A stretch of 64,000 nucleotides of DNA from Thermoflexus hugenholtzii (GTDB lineage: Bacteria; Chloroflexota; Anaerolineae; Thermoflexales; Thermoflexaceae). Every line of letters begins with the position of its first letter. The first letter of the stretch is position 1. The notes under the pieces were generated by a model that saw only the letters and a list, made by a program, of their open reading frames with translations, did no database searches and was not told the DNA's origin. Location of the stretch: positions 3,252,679 through 3,316,678 of the forward strand of contig NZ_CP076326.1 of the NCBI RefSeq assembly GCF_018771565.1, written 5' to 3'. This document shows positions 19,079 to 27,395 of this stretch, piece by piece. The position numbers and the translations under genes were made by a program.

Positions 19079-19525
19079 CTATCCGGGCTCGCGTCCGCCC
19101 CGAGGAAGGACGACTCGCACCTCCCGGAACAGGATCGCCCCTTCCTCGATGCGATCCCGAAGGGAGCGGATCCAGCGCAACAACCGGCGATCCGTCCGGG
19201 ACGCGGCGCTCATCTCCTCCTGTAGCTCTTCCTCCAGCTCGCGCTCCGCCTCCTGGAGGCGCCTTCGGAGCTTCTCCTGACGATCCGCCCATTCCTGCTG
19301 CAATCGCTCCCGCGCTTCCGGCCGCAAAAACCGGACCCGCACGGGCTCCGGGGAGCCCCGGCTCCGCTCCAGGACATCAAAGTCTTCCCAGCGGATCAAA
19401 ACCGGGAGGCTTTCGTTGGCCAGCAGCGCTTCCAGCTCCCGGGCCATCCGCCACGAGCTCCCATAGCACCACCCGCTCCATTCGTCCCCTTCTTCCGGAT
19501 GAAGGGCGAAGAGGTTGGTTCCCAT
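19079..19525 (-). CDS. Hypothetical protein with long charged coiled coil
   Basis: No family recognised. The 148-residue product starts with about 60 residues of mixed sequence (ALHPEEGDEWSGWCYGSS), followed by a charged helical stretch of about 65 residues (ERLQQEWADRQEKLRRRLQEAE...) predicted to form a coiled coil. The start at 19525 is preceded by GGAGGAG; the frame is open further upstream but overlaps the propeller gene. It lies 43 bp downstream of the beta-propeller lipoprotein gene on the same strand and could be cotranscribed with it and the kinase. Confidence 0.6.
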   Translation of the reverse strand: MGTNLFALHPEEGDEWSGWCYGSSWRMARELEALLANESLPVLIRWEDFDVLERSRGSPEPVRVRFLRPEARERLQQEWADRQEKLRRRLQEAERELEEELQEEMSAASRTDRRLLRWIRSLRDRIEEGAILFREVRVVLPRGGREPG

Positions 19526-19568
19526 AGGCTTCTCCTCCGGCGAGCGTTGCGAGATCGGGCAAGGGCGC

Positions 19569-22208
19569 TCACGGGCGCCAGTCGACCGGTCGGGCTCCGG
19601 GGGGCCAGGGCGCCTCCCAGAGCCGCCACGTCCCGGGCTCCACCAGGCGGACGCTCCACAGGCCATCCCAGCGTGGACGGAGAGCGAGCAGAAGAGGCTC
19701 TCGGGGGCTCCAGGCGATCTCCTTCACGTCCGCAAAAAGATGCCGCCCCTCCTTCCCGTCCGCTCGGAGCACCCAAACATCCCCATACCTTGGATCCGGA
19801 GAGGGAGCCAAGAAGGCGAGCCATTGTCCATCCGCGCTCCACGTGATCCCGGAGGGGATCGGAGGATAAGGCTCCGGCCGCGTCCAGAGCGGCAGCACCT
19901 GGGCCCGGCGTGTCCTCAGGTCCGTGATCACGATGGCGGATTGACTCTCGCGCTCTCGCCGCGCATACACCGACCATGCCAGGCGGCGGCCATCCGGCGC
20001 CCAGGCCGGATGGGAGACGGAAACCCGCTGCCATCCATCCCAACGGGATGGAAACCAGTCCAGGAGAATCGGGCCTTTCTCCCAGACATATAGCGCGGGA
20101 ACCTCACCTCGCACATAGGCGATCGCTTGTCCGTCCGGGCCGGGGGCAGCCGGACCGATCCCGCCCGCATCAGGATCCAGGATCCGGTAATCGGTGCCAT
20201 CCCGACGGATGGCCGCGAGGGCGACACGGGGAGGTAAGGCGCTTGGGGACATCACCTCCAGGATCAGCCACTCCGGGCGGGCCGGCCATTCATATGCAGC
20301 CAGCACGAGCTCCGGAACCTCCCAGGTGAGGTTCCGGACGACGTTCCCCTGGAGATCCCACTGATAGAGATCCGTATCCCGGATGCTCTCCATGAAACGA
20401 CCGTCGGGGGAAAGCCGGATAGGCCGGAAGGGATCGATGGGGGGATCCGGCGGCCGGGCGAGGGGGCGCGCCCGGCCATCCAGATCGATCCGCCACAGCG
20501 CTCCCCCGCTCCAGTAAATCAGGCCCGCCGGGAGGCGCGCGGCGGTGAACGTCAGGCCCTCCCGCATCAGGAGAAAGGCGCTCCCCAGGTCCACGGCGCC
20601 GCGATCGGTATACCCCAGGCCGATCCCATGGAGGCCCGCGGCGATCCACGTTTCCTCCGCCGGTTCCCCGTCCCGCCGAACGTGAAGCGCCGGAAGCCCG
20701 CTGGCCGACGTCGGAAGGGTCGTGCGCGGAGCCTCGCGGCGCGGGGCCCACTCCTCCAGAGTGCCGGTGATCGGGAAGCGATAGAGGATGCAGTCGATCC
20801 CCGGCGCCTCGCCGGGGGGCTGGCTCGCATAAAGAGGCGGGATGAACCGAACGCGACGGCGCGCGTGTTCGTCCGGCGGAAGCTCCCGGGGGATCCAGCC
20901 CGGGGGATAGCGCACGGAGAGCGAGGCCTCCGGGATGTGGAGGACCGGCCAGGCCATGGGGTTCTCCCCCAGGAGGCCGGCGAACCCTGCGAAACTGCCT
21001 CCCGGCACGGTGAGCCAGATCAGCCGGCCCAGACGTTGCCACGGCTCCTCGCCCCCGCCCTCCCATCCGATGAGGACGCGATCGCTCCGGCCGGAGGCCT
21101 CCGATCGCCATGCCAGCGGAAGCCAGACCGCGGTCTCAGCGAGCCACAACCGGGTGGAGAAGAATATCCTATCCTCCCACCCCAGAAGCGGATCCCACCA
21201 GGGAAGCGAAGGCCCCTCTGCGCTGAAGACCGGCCGCGATCGATCCATCAGGTCGATGCGCAGCCATCCGCCGGGCCCCTTCCCGTGATCCCCGGGCCGC
21301 ATCAGGAGCAGGCGCCGGCCGTCCGGAGCCCAGATCGCCTCGCGCGGCCGCGGCGAGGGCACGAACAGCCAGAAGGCCCCAGCCTCCAGGTCCAGAAGAT
21401 GGAGCCCCGACCGATCCTCATCGGCCTCCGCATCCATCAGGATCGCCAGATCCCGTCCGGTAGGCGAGGGAAGGAGGCGGATCCGAACCCTCTCCGGCGA
21501 GCGGGACTCCACCGGCAGGGACGACGAGCGGATCTGTTCCGTGATCGGATCCAGCTGATGGAGGGTCCACCGGCCGTCGACGTCATGCGCGACAAAGGCG
21601 AGGCGCCCATCCGGCATCATCGTCAGGCTGTGGATCGCCCGGACCCGGCTGGCCGGATCGAAGCAGAGATCGGAGTCCCGCCCTCCGGATTCCGGATCCA
21701 GGCGGGCCAGACAGAAGGGACGTTCCGCCGGGACGAACCACAGCCGGAGGGATCCCATCGCCCGTGCCCACGCCATCCCGCCCGCGCGCGTGAGCCGGAG
21801 CTCCGGGAAGCGGCGGCGCTCTCCTGCCAGGGGGAAGAGCAAATCGAGCAGGAGATGCTCCGGCCGGGCCGGATCCGGCCGGACCAGGGCCAGGAACCGC
21901 TGATCGGGCGACCATAAGCCCGTGATGGCCTCTCGATCGACCCGCCACAGGGTCTCCCCTTCCGGATCCGTCACCCAGAGGCCATCGGTGCGGGGCCAGA
22001 CAATGGGCCCAAGAGGAGAGGGCAGCGGTTCTGTGAGGCGGAGGAACGGAGCGGGCAGGGTGGACGGGCTTGACATAGGGAGCGGCGCGGCGGGTGGAGC
22101 GGTGGGGGTAGGGATCGATGACAGGGGAGAGGACCTGCTCCGGCACAGGCTCAGGAGGAGCAGGCCCGCAAGCCCCAGAGGAACCCATGCGAGCCGCGCG
22201 GGTTTCAT
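19569..22208 (-). CDS. TolB/WD40-like beta-propeller lipoprotein
   Basis: An 879-residue exported protein. The signal sequence (residues 1-21) ends at Cys22 in SLC, an imperfect lipobox with Leu at -1. Many repeats with the pattern SPDGR/APDGRRL...W, WSPRE and WSADGQWLAF are typical of TolB-like propeller blades, spread over about 80-430 and 600-860; a middle section (about 430-570) appears to be a separate domain. The protein probably binds a ligand or partner in the cell envelope. The start overlaps the stop of the histidine kinase gene by 4 bp (ATGA), so the two are translationally coupled and may work together as sensor and accessory protein. Confidence 0.75.
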   Translation of the reverse strand: MKPARLAWVPLGLAGLLLLSLCRSRSSPLSSIPTPTAPPAAPLPMSSPSTLPAPFLRLTEPLPSPLGPIVWPRTDGLWVTDPEGETLWRVDREAITGLWSPDQRFLALVRPDPARPEHLLLDLLFPLAGERRRFPELRLTRAGGMAWARAMGSLRLWFVPAERPFCLARLDPESGGRDSDLCFDPASRVRAIHSLTMMPDGRLAFVAHDVDGRWTLHQLDPITEQIRSSSLPVESRSPERVRIRLLPSPTGRDLAILMDAEADEDRSGLHLLDLEAGAFWLFVPSPRPREAIWAPDGRRLLLMRPGDHGKGPGGWLRIDLMDRSRPVFSAEGPSLPWWDPLLGWEDRIFFSTRLWLAETAVWLPLAWRSEASGRSDRVLIGWEGGGEEPWQRLGRLIWLTVPGGSFAGFAGLLGENPMAWPVLHIPEASLSVRYPPGWIPRELPPDEHARRRVRFIPPLYASQPPGEAPGIDCILYRFPITGTLEEWAPRREAPRTTLPTSASGLPALHVRRDGEPAEETWIAAGLHGIGLGYTDRGAVDLGSAFLLMREGLTFTAARLPAGLIYWSGGALWRIDLDGRARPLARPPDPPIDPFRPIRLSPDGRFMESIRDTDLYQWDLQGNVVRNLTWEVPELVLAAYEWPARPEWLILEVMSPSALPPRVALAAIRRDGTDYRILDPDAGGIGPAAPGPDGQAIAYVRGEVPALYVWEKGPILLDWFPSRWDGWQRVSVSHPAWAPDGRRLAWSVYARRERESQSAIVITDLRTRRAQVLPLWTRPEPYPPIPSGITWSADGQWLAFLAPSPDPRYGDVWVLRADGKEGRHLFADVKEIAWSPREPLLLALRPRWDGLWSVRLVEPGTWRLWEAPWPPGARPVDWRP

Positions 22209-25006
22209 CCGTAGGACCCTTCTCCGCTCCGGAGAGGAGGGAGTCCCGGCTGCTGTGCGGAATCCGCCGCGGGCAGGGTGAACCAGAAGGTGCTGCCACG
22301 CCCGGGTGTGCTCTCCACGCCCACCTCCCCGCCCAGTTTCTCGACGATCATCCGCACGATGGAGAGCCCCAGGCCATGGCTTCCGGGCCGTCGATCCCGA
22401 ACCCCGAAGGGAGCGAAGAGCCGGGCCTGCTCCTCCGGCGGGATCCCCGGCCCGTTATCTTTCACCCAGAACCGGAGCGCGCCGTTCGGAAGGCGATCGG
22501 CCCCCAGAACCACCCGGGGAGACCGCCCGCCGTATCGCAGGGCATTGCTCAGGTAATTCGCCCACACTTCTTCAAGCCATGGACCATACCCGAGGACGGT
22601 TGGCCAGGATTCCGGCAGATCGATGTGGGCGCCGGTCTCGGTGATCAGGGGGGCCAGCCGCTCCAGGACCGCCTCCACAATCGTCCCCATGGCCACCGGC
22701 TCGCGAGGGACCTCCGTGTAACGGACGCGGGCCAGCAGCAGGAGCTCTTCGATCATCCGATGCATTTTCTTACCCACCCGGCGGATCCAGCGCAGATGCT
22801 CCCGGAGCTCTTCCACGGATAGCGTCTCCAGATCCTTCTCCAGGAACTCTGTTGCTCCCAGGATCACGCCCAGGGGCTGTTTAAGGTCATGAGCCACCGT
22901 ATGGGCGAAGGCCTCCAGGTCCTGGTTCAGCCGGCTCAGCTCCTCCCGGTGCCGTCGTTCCTCCTCCAGCCATCGCGCCCGCTCCAGCGCGACGGCCACC
23001 GAGTTCACAAAGGGCATGACCAATCGGAGATGGTCCTCATGGAAAAAGCCGGGCTGGTAGCTGTCCAGCGCCAGCATCCCGATCACTCGGTCCTGAGCGA
23101 TGAGAGGGATCCCCATCCACGATCGGATGGGAGCGTGCGGAGGCTCCCGGAAGATCGGATACTCCGCTGGCGCGTCCGGAAGGATCAGGGGCTTTCGCTC
23201 AAGGACGACCCGCGTGTTCGGGTTGTCCCCGGGGATCGGGAATCGGAAGCCCAGGACGGACTCCGGGAGGCCGCTCTGCCCGACGATCTCGAGATATCCC
23301 TCTCGAAGCCACTGGACCGAAGCGCTGTCATAGGGGATGAGGGTGCGGAGTTGTTCCAGGATGCGCCGGAGCATCACGGTCAGGGTGGGGGCCTCCACCA
23401 CCGCGGCGATCGCCCGTCGGAGGGTGTCTGCTTCCCGCCAGCGGGCCTGGGCCTCCTCCAGGGAGCGCGCTTTGGCGATCGCCAGGGCAACGATGCGCGC
23501 CATGATCTCCCCCCGGGCGATCTCCTCGCTGGTGAACCGATGAGGGGTGTTGTAGGCGATCAGGAGGGCCCCCAGCCACTTCCCTCCGGCGATGAGGGGG
23601 AGGGCCAGCAGGGATCGGGTGGGGAACTGCGCCGCGATGCGGGGGCTGAGGTAAGGAGTGTTGGACACATCCTCGATGGGAAGGGGCCGGCCGGCCCGTA
23701 AGGCGGATTCCGTAGCGGTGACTTCCCCGGGCTGGGCCCGCAAGGTGGGGTAGATCTCCCGCAAGGGGCCATAGGCCGCCATGGGAATCGGTTGGCCGGA
23801 CCGCTCGTCCCACTGCGTGATGAAGCAACCGTCGGCCCCGATGATGGCTCCCAGGCGATCGGCCAGCACCTGAAGCATGGACGGAAGATCTGGCGACTCC
23901 AGAGCAGTCCCGAGGATCTCATAAAGGGAGCGCAGGAACCGCTCCCGATCCTCCAGGATGAGCTCCATCTCCCGACGGCGGGTGAGGTCCCGGAGGGTGA
24001 GGGCCCAGCCGATCATCCGGCCCCGTCGATCCCGCACCGGTGAAATCTGCAGCTCATAGAAACGCCGTGCTTCCCCTTCCCCCAGGACCATCTCCTCCCG
24101 CGTCTCGGTCGCTTCTCGGAGACGGGTTGCCAGGTCCGGCCAGAGGGCGAGGATCTCCCGGGCAGGGCGTCCCAGCGCTCGATCCCGATCCAGCCCCAGC
24201 ATGCGGGCGGCGCTCGGGTTGAGGTCGACGAGGCGGTGGGAGGCGTCCAGGACGATCAACCCATCCGCCATGTTCTCGATGATGGTTTCATATGCGATCG
24301 GTGTGATGTCTAAGAGCCTGAACCGGTAAGCCCCCCAGGCCAGGGCGAGCCCGCCCACGACGAAGCCGTAAGGGGTGAAATCGAACGTCACGGTGGGGAA
24401 GGGGTTCAGGAGAGCGGTCAACCCGTTGGCGGCCCAGGGCGCCAGGAGGCCGAGCATCATCATCCCGGCCTGACCCCGATAGAGGGAGGGGCGACGGAGC
24501 AAGAAGCGCAGGAACAGGATGGTGGCCAGGAGCATGAGGCTGTAGGCGTATGCGACATGGATGTAAAACCAGGTCCCGTGGATAACGGCCATGCGGGGGA
24601 AGGGGCCTTGCACGTCTAAGGCGATGGACGACCAGATCCACCCGTGTCGCTCGTTCGTCCAGGCCAGCCCCAGCGTCAGCAGGGGCTCCAGGACCAGCCA
24701 TCCCAGGCGCCGGGGAGAGGTCCAGCGCTCGTGGCCTGTGTAGTGAAGGGCAACGATCAACCATACGGTGGGAATGAAAGCGATCCCGAGGTATTGGACT
24801 TTGGCCCAGAAAACTTTCTCCGTCAGGCTGGCCCGGGAAAGCTCGAAGGCGTAGCTGGAGGTCCACAGGGCGATCAGCAGATTCATGACGCAGAGAGCTG
24901 CCGCGCCGGGAGCTGACCGGGTTTTCCAGGTATATCCAGCCAGCCCCAGGGCGATGAGGGCCGCTCCGAACAGGGAGAATATGAATAACGCACCTGGCCC
25001 AGGCAT
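22205..25006 (-). CDS. Hybrid-input sensor histidine kinase (7TM-PAS-GAF-GAF-HisKA-HATPase)
   Basis: A 933-residue membrane histidine kinase. Residues 1-225 contain about seven hydrophobic helices of the N-terminal 7TM sensor type. A PAS domain follows (about 235-345, with NMADGLIVLDASHRLVDLNPSA), then two GAF domains (about 360-510 and 535-690), a coiled linker and HisKA with phosphoacceptor His706 in AHDLKQPLG. The ATPase domain has the N box LSNALRYGG, G1 DNGPGIP and G2 GSHGLGLSIV. No response regulator lies next to it, so it must signal to a distant partner. It overlaps the downstream propeller lipoprotein gene by 4 bp. The stimulus is not predictable. Confidence 0.9.
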   Translation of the reverse strand: MPGPGALFIFSLFGAALIALGLAGYTWKTRSAPGAAALCVMNLLIALWTSSYAFELSRASLTEKVFWAKVQYLGIAFIPTVWLIVALHYTGHERWTSPRRLGWLVLEPLLTLGLAWTNERHGWIWSSIALDVQGPFPRMAVIHGTWFYIHVAYAYSLMLLATILFLRFLLRRPSLYRGQAGMMMLGLLAPWAANGLTALLNPFPTVTFDFTPYGFVVGGLALAWGAYRFRLLDITPIAYETIIENMADGLIVLDASHRLVDLNPSAARMLGLDRDRALGRPAREILALWPDLATRLREATETREEMVLGEGEARRFYELQISPVRDRRGRMIGWALTLRDLTRRREMELILEDRERFLRSLYEILGTALESPDLPSMLQVLADRLGAIIGADGCFITQWDERSGQPIPMAAYGPLREIYPTLRAQPGEVTATESALRAGRPLPIEDVSNTPYLSPRIAAQFPTRSLLALPLIAGGKWLGALLIAYNTPHRFTSEEIARGEIMARIVALAIAKARSLEEAQARWREADTLRRAIAAVVEAPTLTVMLRRILEQLRTLIPYDSASVQWLREGYLEIVGQSGLPESVLGFRFPIPGDNPNTRVVLERKPLILPDAPAEYPIFREPPHAPIRSWMGIPLIAQDRVIGMLALDSYQPGFFHEDHLRLVMPFVNSVAVALERARWLEEERRHREELSRLNQDLEAFAHTVAHDLKQPLGVILGATEFLEKDLETLSVEELREHLRWIRRVGKKMHRMIEELLLLARVRYTEVPREPVAMGTIVEAVLERLAPLITETGAHIDLPESWPTVLGYGPWLEEVWANYLSNALRYGGRSPRVVLGADRLPNGALRFWVKDNGPGIPPEEQARLFAPFGVRDRRPGSHGLGLSIVRMIVEKLGGEVGVESTPGRGSTFWFTLPAADSAQQPGLPPLRSGEGSYG

Positions 25007-25298
25007 GAGCGAGATCCCTTTCGCTTCCAGAGGGGTAGCCGCCCACCCGGCTGCTCGCAGCTCGTTTAGGCGCCTTCGCGCCGTGCCTCTATCGGCCTGG
25101 ACGCAGTTGCCCGACCGGTCGGTGAAGATCGATGGCTGATCACTTCATCGGCAAGAAACGGAACAGCGTCTTTCAGGGTATACGGGATCGCAAGGGAATT
25201 CCAATCATGTCGTTCCGGTTCTATTGTAACCCTGCTTCCATGGGGTGGAATTTTGAGCCTCCGGCTGTGAACCCCTTTCCGAACCCGGATCCGCCCGG
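25007..25298. other. Gene-free stretch upstream of the histidine kinase
   Basis: About 290 bp between the kinase start and the tRNA terminator. No convincing open frame, promoter pair or repeat was seen, although a promoter for the kinase must lie here if it is not read from elsewhere. Confidence 0.4.
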
Positions 25299-25299
25299 A

Positions 25300-25337
25300 T
25301 AAAAAACCGCGCCCCGGGGTTGCCCCCCGGGGCGCGG
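25300..25337 (-). terminator. Intrinsic terminator of tRNA-Lys
   Basis: A perfect 13-bp GC stem (arms 25307-25319 and 25325-25337, 5-base loop) followed on the minus strand by six T residues (25301-25306). It starts five bases after the tRNA 3' end. Confidence 0.9.
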
Positions 25338-25342
25338 TGAGG

Positions 25343-25415
25343 TGGGCCGTGCAGGACTCGAACCTGCAACCTTGGGATTAAGAGTCCCCTGCTCTACCAG
25401 TTGAGCTAACGGCCC
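25343..25415 (-). tRNA. tRNA-Lys (anticodon CTT)
   Basis: A 73-base tRNA with 7-bp acceptor stem (GGGCCGT/ACGGCCC), D arm GCTC...GAGC, anticodon loop CTCTTAA giving anticodon CTT, and T arm GCAGG-TTCGAGT-CCTGC. The anticodon stem has one mismatch at its outer pair. The 3' CCA is not encoded; the genome reads CCT after the discriminator A, so CCA must be added. Confidence 0.95.
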
Positions 25416-25429
25416 ACGTCCACTTCTAA

Positions 25430-25458
25430 AGTATAGCCAGGGCTCCATGGGCTGTCAA
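25430..25458 (-). promoter_or_regulatory. Promoter of tRNA-Lys
   Basis: On the minus strand TTGACA (25458-25453), a 17-bp spacer and TATACT (25435-25430), 14 bases before the mature tRNA 5' end. This is a near-consensus housekeeping promoter. Confidence 0.85.
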
Positions 25459-25518
25459 GGCGGAGCGCTCCGAGCGGCCTCCGGGCGGAGGCAGAACCTT
25501 GAACGGGGGCGGCTATCC

Positions 25519-25524
25519 CCTAAA
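25519..25524 (+). repeat. Left target-site duplication of the tnpB cassette
   Basis: CCTAAA directly outside the left inverted repeat; the same six bases occur directly outside the right one at 26829-26834. Confidence 0.55.
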
Positions 25525-26828
25525 TAGGACTTACGCCGTTTTCTGCGTATTCCGGTCGTGGCCTTGGGTTTTATCCCGAGGCCAGAGGACCGGCCACCGG
25601 GGTCGCCCACCGACCCCTGCCTCGAAGGCCGGAGCCCTCGAGGAATTCCACCCCCCTGCGGGCGATGTTCACCGCCGCCGCCTCGTGACGGCCCATCCTC
25701 ACCCCGCAAGGGCACGCCAGGGCGTGTCCCCTTAGCCGGTCTACCACCCTGCCGCATACCGGACACGCCCGGGACGTGTTCTGCGGATCCACCCAAATCA
25801 CCGGAACCCCATAAAACCTCGCCTTGTGAACCAGAATCCGATGGAAAGTCATAATGCTCCAGAAGTTGAGCAAACGCTGCCGCATCCTCCTGGACTTCCC
25901 CTTCCCGATCCGCTCCTTCATCCCCTTCAGGTCCTCCAGCACCAGGGCTGCTTTCATTCCAAGCGCCCACGCAATCAGCGCCAGGGCCAGATGATGCCAG
26001 AAGTTCTCCGTCTTCTCCCGGCGGATCATTCGGTGCTTGGAGGCGATCTTCTTCTTCGCCTTCGGGTTGTGCTTCCCTCTTGTCCCTTTGATCTCGCGCC
26101 GCAGATGGTCCCGGTTGACCTTCCCCACATATCCCGTGTCGATCTCCCGGATCTCACCGGTGGAGGTCACGAAAGCCGTCAGATTCCCCTCATTGCTGTC
26201 GATCCCGATCACCCCCTCCGGCTCATAGGGGATGGGATCGGGGAACTTCAAGGGGATGGAGAGGGAATGGGCCGTGAGCGTCGGCTCCCCCATCCGCGCC
26301 CGCCCCGCCTTCCACTCGTCCAGCAGCCGGCGATACTTGTGGTGAGGGCGAAAGGTGAGGACGATGGGCTCCGGATCCCGGGGGGAGACCGGGATCGTGA
26401 CGGTCAGGGTCTCGCCGTCCCATTCGATCTTCACCGTCTGCTGGACCAGGTAGACCGATGGACGCCGGATCTCCGGCCGGTCCGCCCGGGTCTTCCCTCT
26501 CCGCTGCCGGTTTCGGAAGCCGTGGACGATCCGGGCGCCGGATCGGATCGCCCCGTAGATGAGACTGGAGTGGAGATCCGGATGCTGCGCGCGCAGGGAG
26601 GGGTAGAGGGCTTTGATGAGGGTGAAGGTGGCGGTTTTGCCGTTTTCCAGGGCGTAGTCGACGGCCTGCCGCTGGATGTCGGCGCAGGCCTCCATCAAAG
26701 CGCGGATTTTGGGATGCTCCTCGAATCGGAACCGCAGACAGACCGTCGGCATCGTCGCCGCCTCCATCCATAATGATAGCCCCGTCCGCCGCGTGAAGAG
26801 AAGGGCACAGCCAACTGCGTAACTCCTA
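25525..26828 (-). mobile_element. 1.3-kb cassette carrying tnpB, bounded by inverted repeats
   Basis: Outer ends are inverted: left TAGGACTTACGCCGTT (25525-25540) and the right end read inward TAGGAGTTACGCAGTT (26828-26813), 14 of 16 identical, with partial identity continuing to about 23 bp. A 6-bp direct repeat CCTAAA flanks both ends. The only gene inside is tnpB; there is no DDE or Y1 transposase, so the element would be non-autonomous. A small hairpin (TACGC/GCGTA, 25532-25549) lies within the left end. IS200/IS605 elements normally have hairpins but no inverted terminal repeats or duplications, so the structure is unusual. Confidence 0.65.
25571..26752 (-). CDS. tnpB: RNA-guided nuclease-family protein TnpB (IS200/IS605 OrfB), RuvC-III Asp replaced by His
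   Basis: A 393-residue TnpB-like protein. RuvC-I Asp185 is in IGIDSNEGNL, RuvC-II Glu273 in LVLEDLKGM. The zinc-finger region has CPVCG (about 330-334) and later CPC at about 347-349, so the second Cys pair has one residue between cysteines instead of two. At the RuvC-III position, where family members read DRDxNAAxNI, this protein reads GRHEAAAVNI; His356 replaces the catalytic Asp. Thus cleavage may be lost or altered. The start has GGAGG upstream. A guide RNA would be expected at the 3' end of the gene, reaching past the left cassette end. Confidence 0.85.
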   Translation of the reverse strand: MPTVCLRFRFEEHPKIRALMEACADIQRQAVDYALENGKTATFTLIKALYPSLRAQHPDLHSSLIYGAIRSGARIVHGFRNRQRRGKTRADRPEIRRPSVYLVQQTVKIEWDGETLTVTIPVSPRDPEPIVLTFRPHHKYRRLLDEWKAGRARMGEPTLTAHSLSIPLKFPDPIPYEPEGVIGIDSNEGNLTAFVTSTGEIREIDTGYVGKVNRDHLRREIKGTRGKHNPKAKKKIASKHRMIRREKTENFWHHLALALIAWALGMKAALVLEDLKGMKERIGKGKSRRMRQRLLNFWSIMTFHRILVHKARFYGVPVIWVDPQNTSRACPVCGRVVDRLRGHALACPCGVRMGRHEAAAVNIARRGVEFLEGSGLRGRGRWATPVAGPLASG

Positions 26829-26834
26829 CCTAAA
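26829..26834 (+). repeat. Right target-site duplication of the tnpB cassette
   Basis: CCTAAA directly after the right inverted repeat, matching 25519-25524. It lies 39 bp before the YbaK gene start, in that gene's likely promoter region. Confidence 0.55.
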
Positions 26835-26873
26835 ATGAAACGCAGAGGTCGAGCCTGACAGGGAGGAGGATCG

Positions 26874-27395
26874 ATGTCCGGACGAGGTCCTCAGGATGTG
26901 CAGGCGTTCCTGGATCAACATCTCCCCGGAACCGCGGTGCGGGTGCTGGAGCAGAGCACGGCGACGGCCCCGGAGGCCGCGGCGGCGGTCGGATGCCCCC
27001 TGGGCGCCATCGTGAAGTCCCTCCTCTTCCTGGCCGATGGGGACCCACGGCTGGTGCTGGTGGCCGGGGATCGAAAAGCTGATCAGCGCCTCCTGGCGGG
27101 GCTGTGGGGGATCTCCCGCAAGCGCATCCGCATCGCGGACCCCGAGACGGTGCAACAGGTGACCGGATTCGAGGTGGGCGCGGTGCCTCCCGTCGCCCAC
27201 GCCACGCCCCTCCCGGTCTGGATCGACGCCTCCCTCGCTCGTTACGAGATCCTGTGGGCGGCCGCCGGAGCGCGCAACGCCCTTTTCCCCATCACCTTCA
27301 CGGACCTGGTCCGGATCACCGGCGGGACGGTCGCCGCGTTCACGGTAGAGGATCGCCCGGTGGAGCAGGGGCCCGATGCGGATCCTGGCCATTGA
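26874..27395 (+). CDS. YbaK/EbsC-type aminoacyl-tRNA deacylase
   Basis: A 173-residue protein of the YbaK/ProX fold, which hydrolyses mischarged aminoacyl-tRNAs in trans. Signatures are AAAAVGCPLGAIVKSLLFLADGDPRLVLVAGDRKAD with the conserved Lys, and the C-terminal VYVDxSL-type block, here LPVWIDASLARYEILWAAAGARNALFPITFTDLVRITGG. GGAGGAGG precedes the ATG. Its last 20 bp overlap the start of tsaD, so the two tRNA-quality genes are probably translated together. Confidence 0.88.
   Translation: MSGRGPQDVQAFLDQHLPGTAVRVLEQSTATAPEAAAAVGCPLGAIVKSLLFLADGDPRLVLVAGDRKADQRLLAGLWGISRKRIRIADPETVQQVTGFEVGAVPPVAHATPLPVWIDASLARYEILWAAAGARNALFPITFTDLVRITGGTVAAFTVEDRPVEQGPDADPGH

Noticed and set aside
25221-25448. 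Short open frame across the tRNA region
   Set aside because: It spans the tRNA-Lys gene and its terminator, so it is an artefact.
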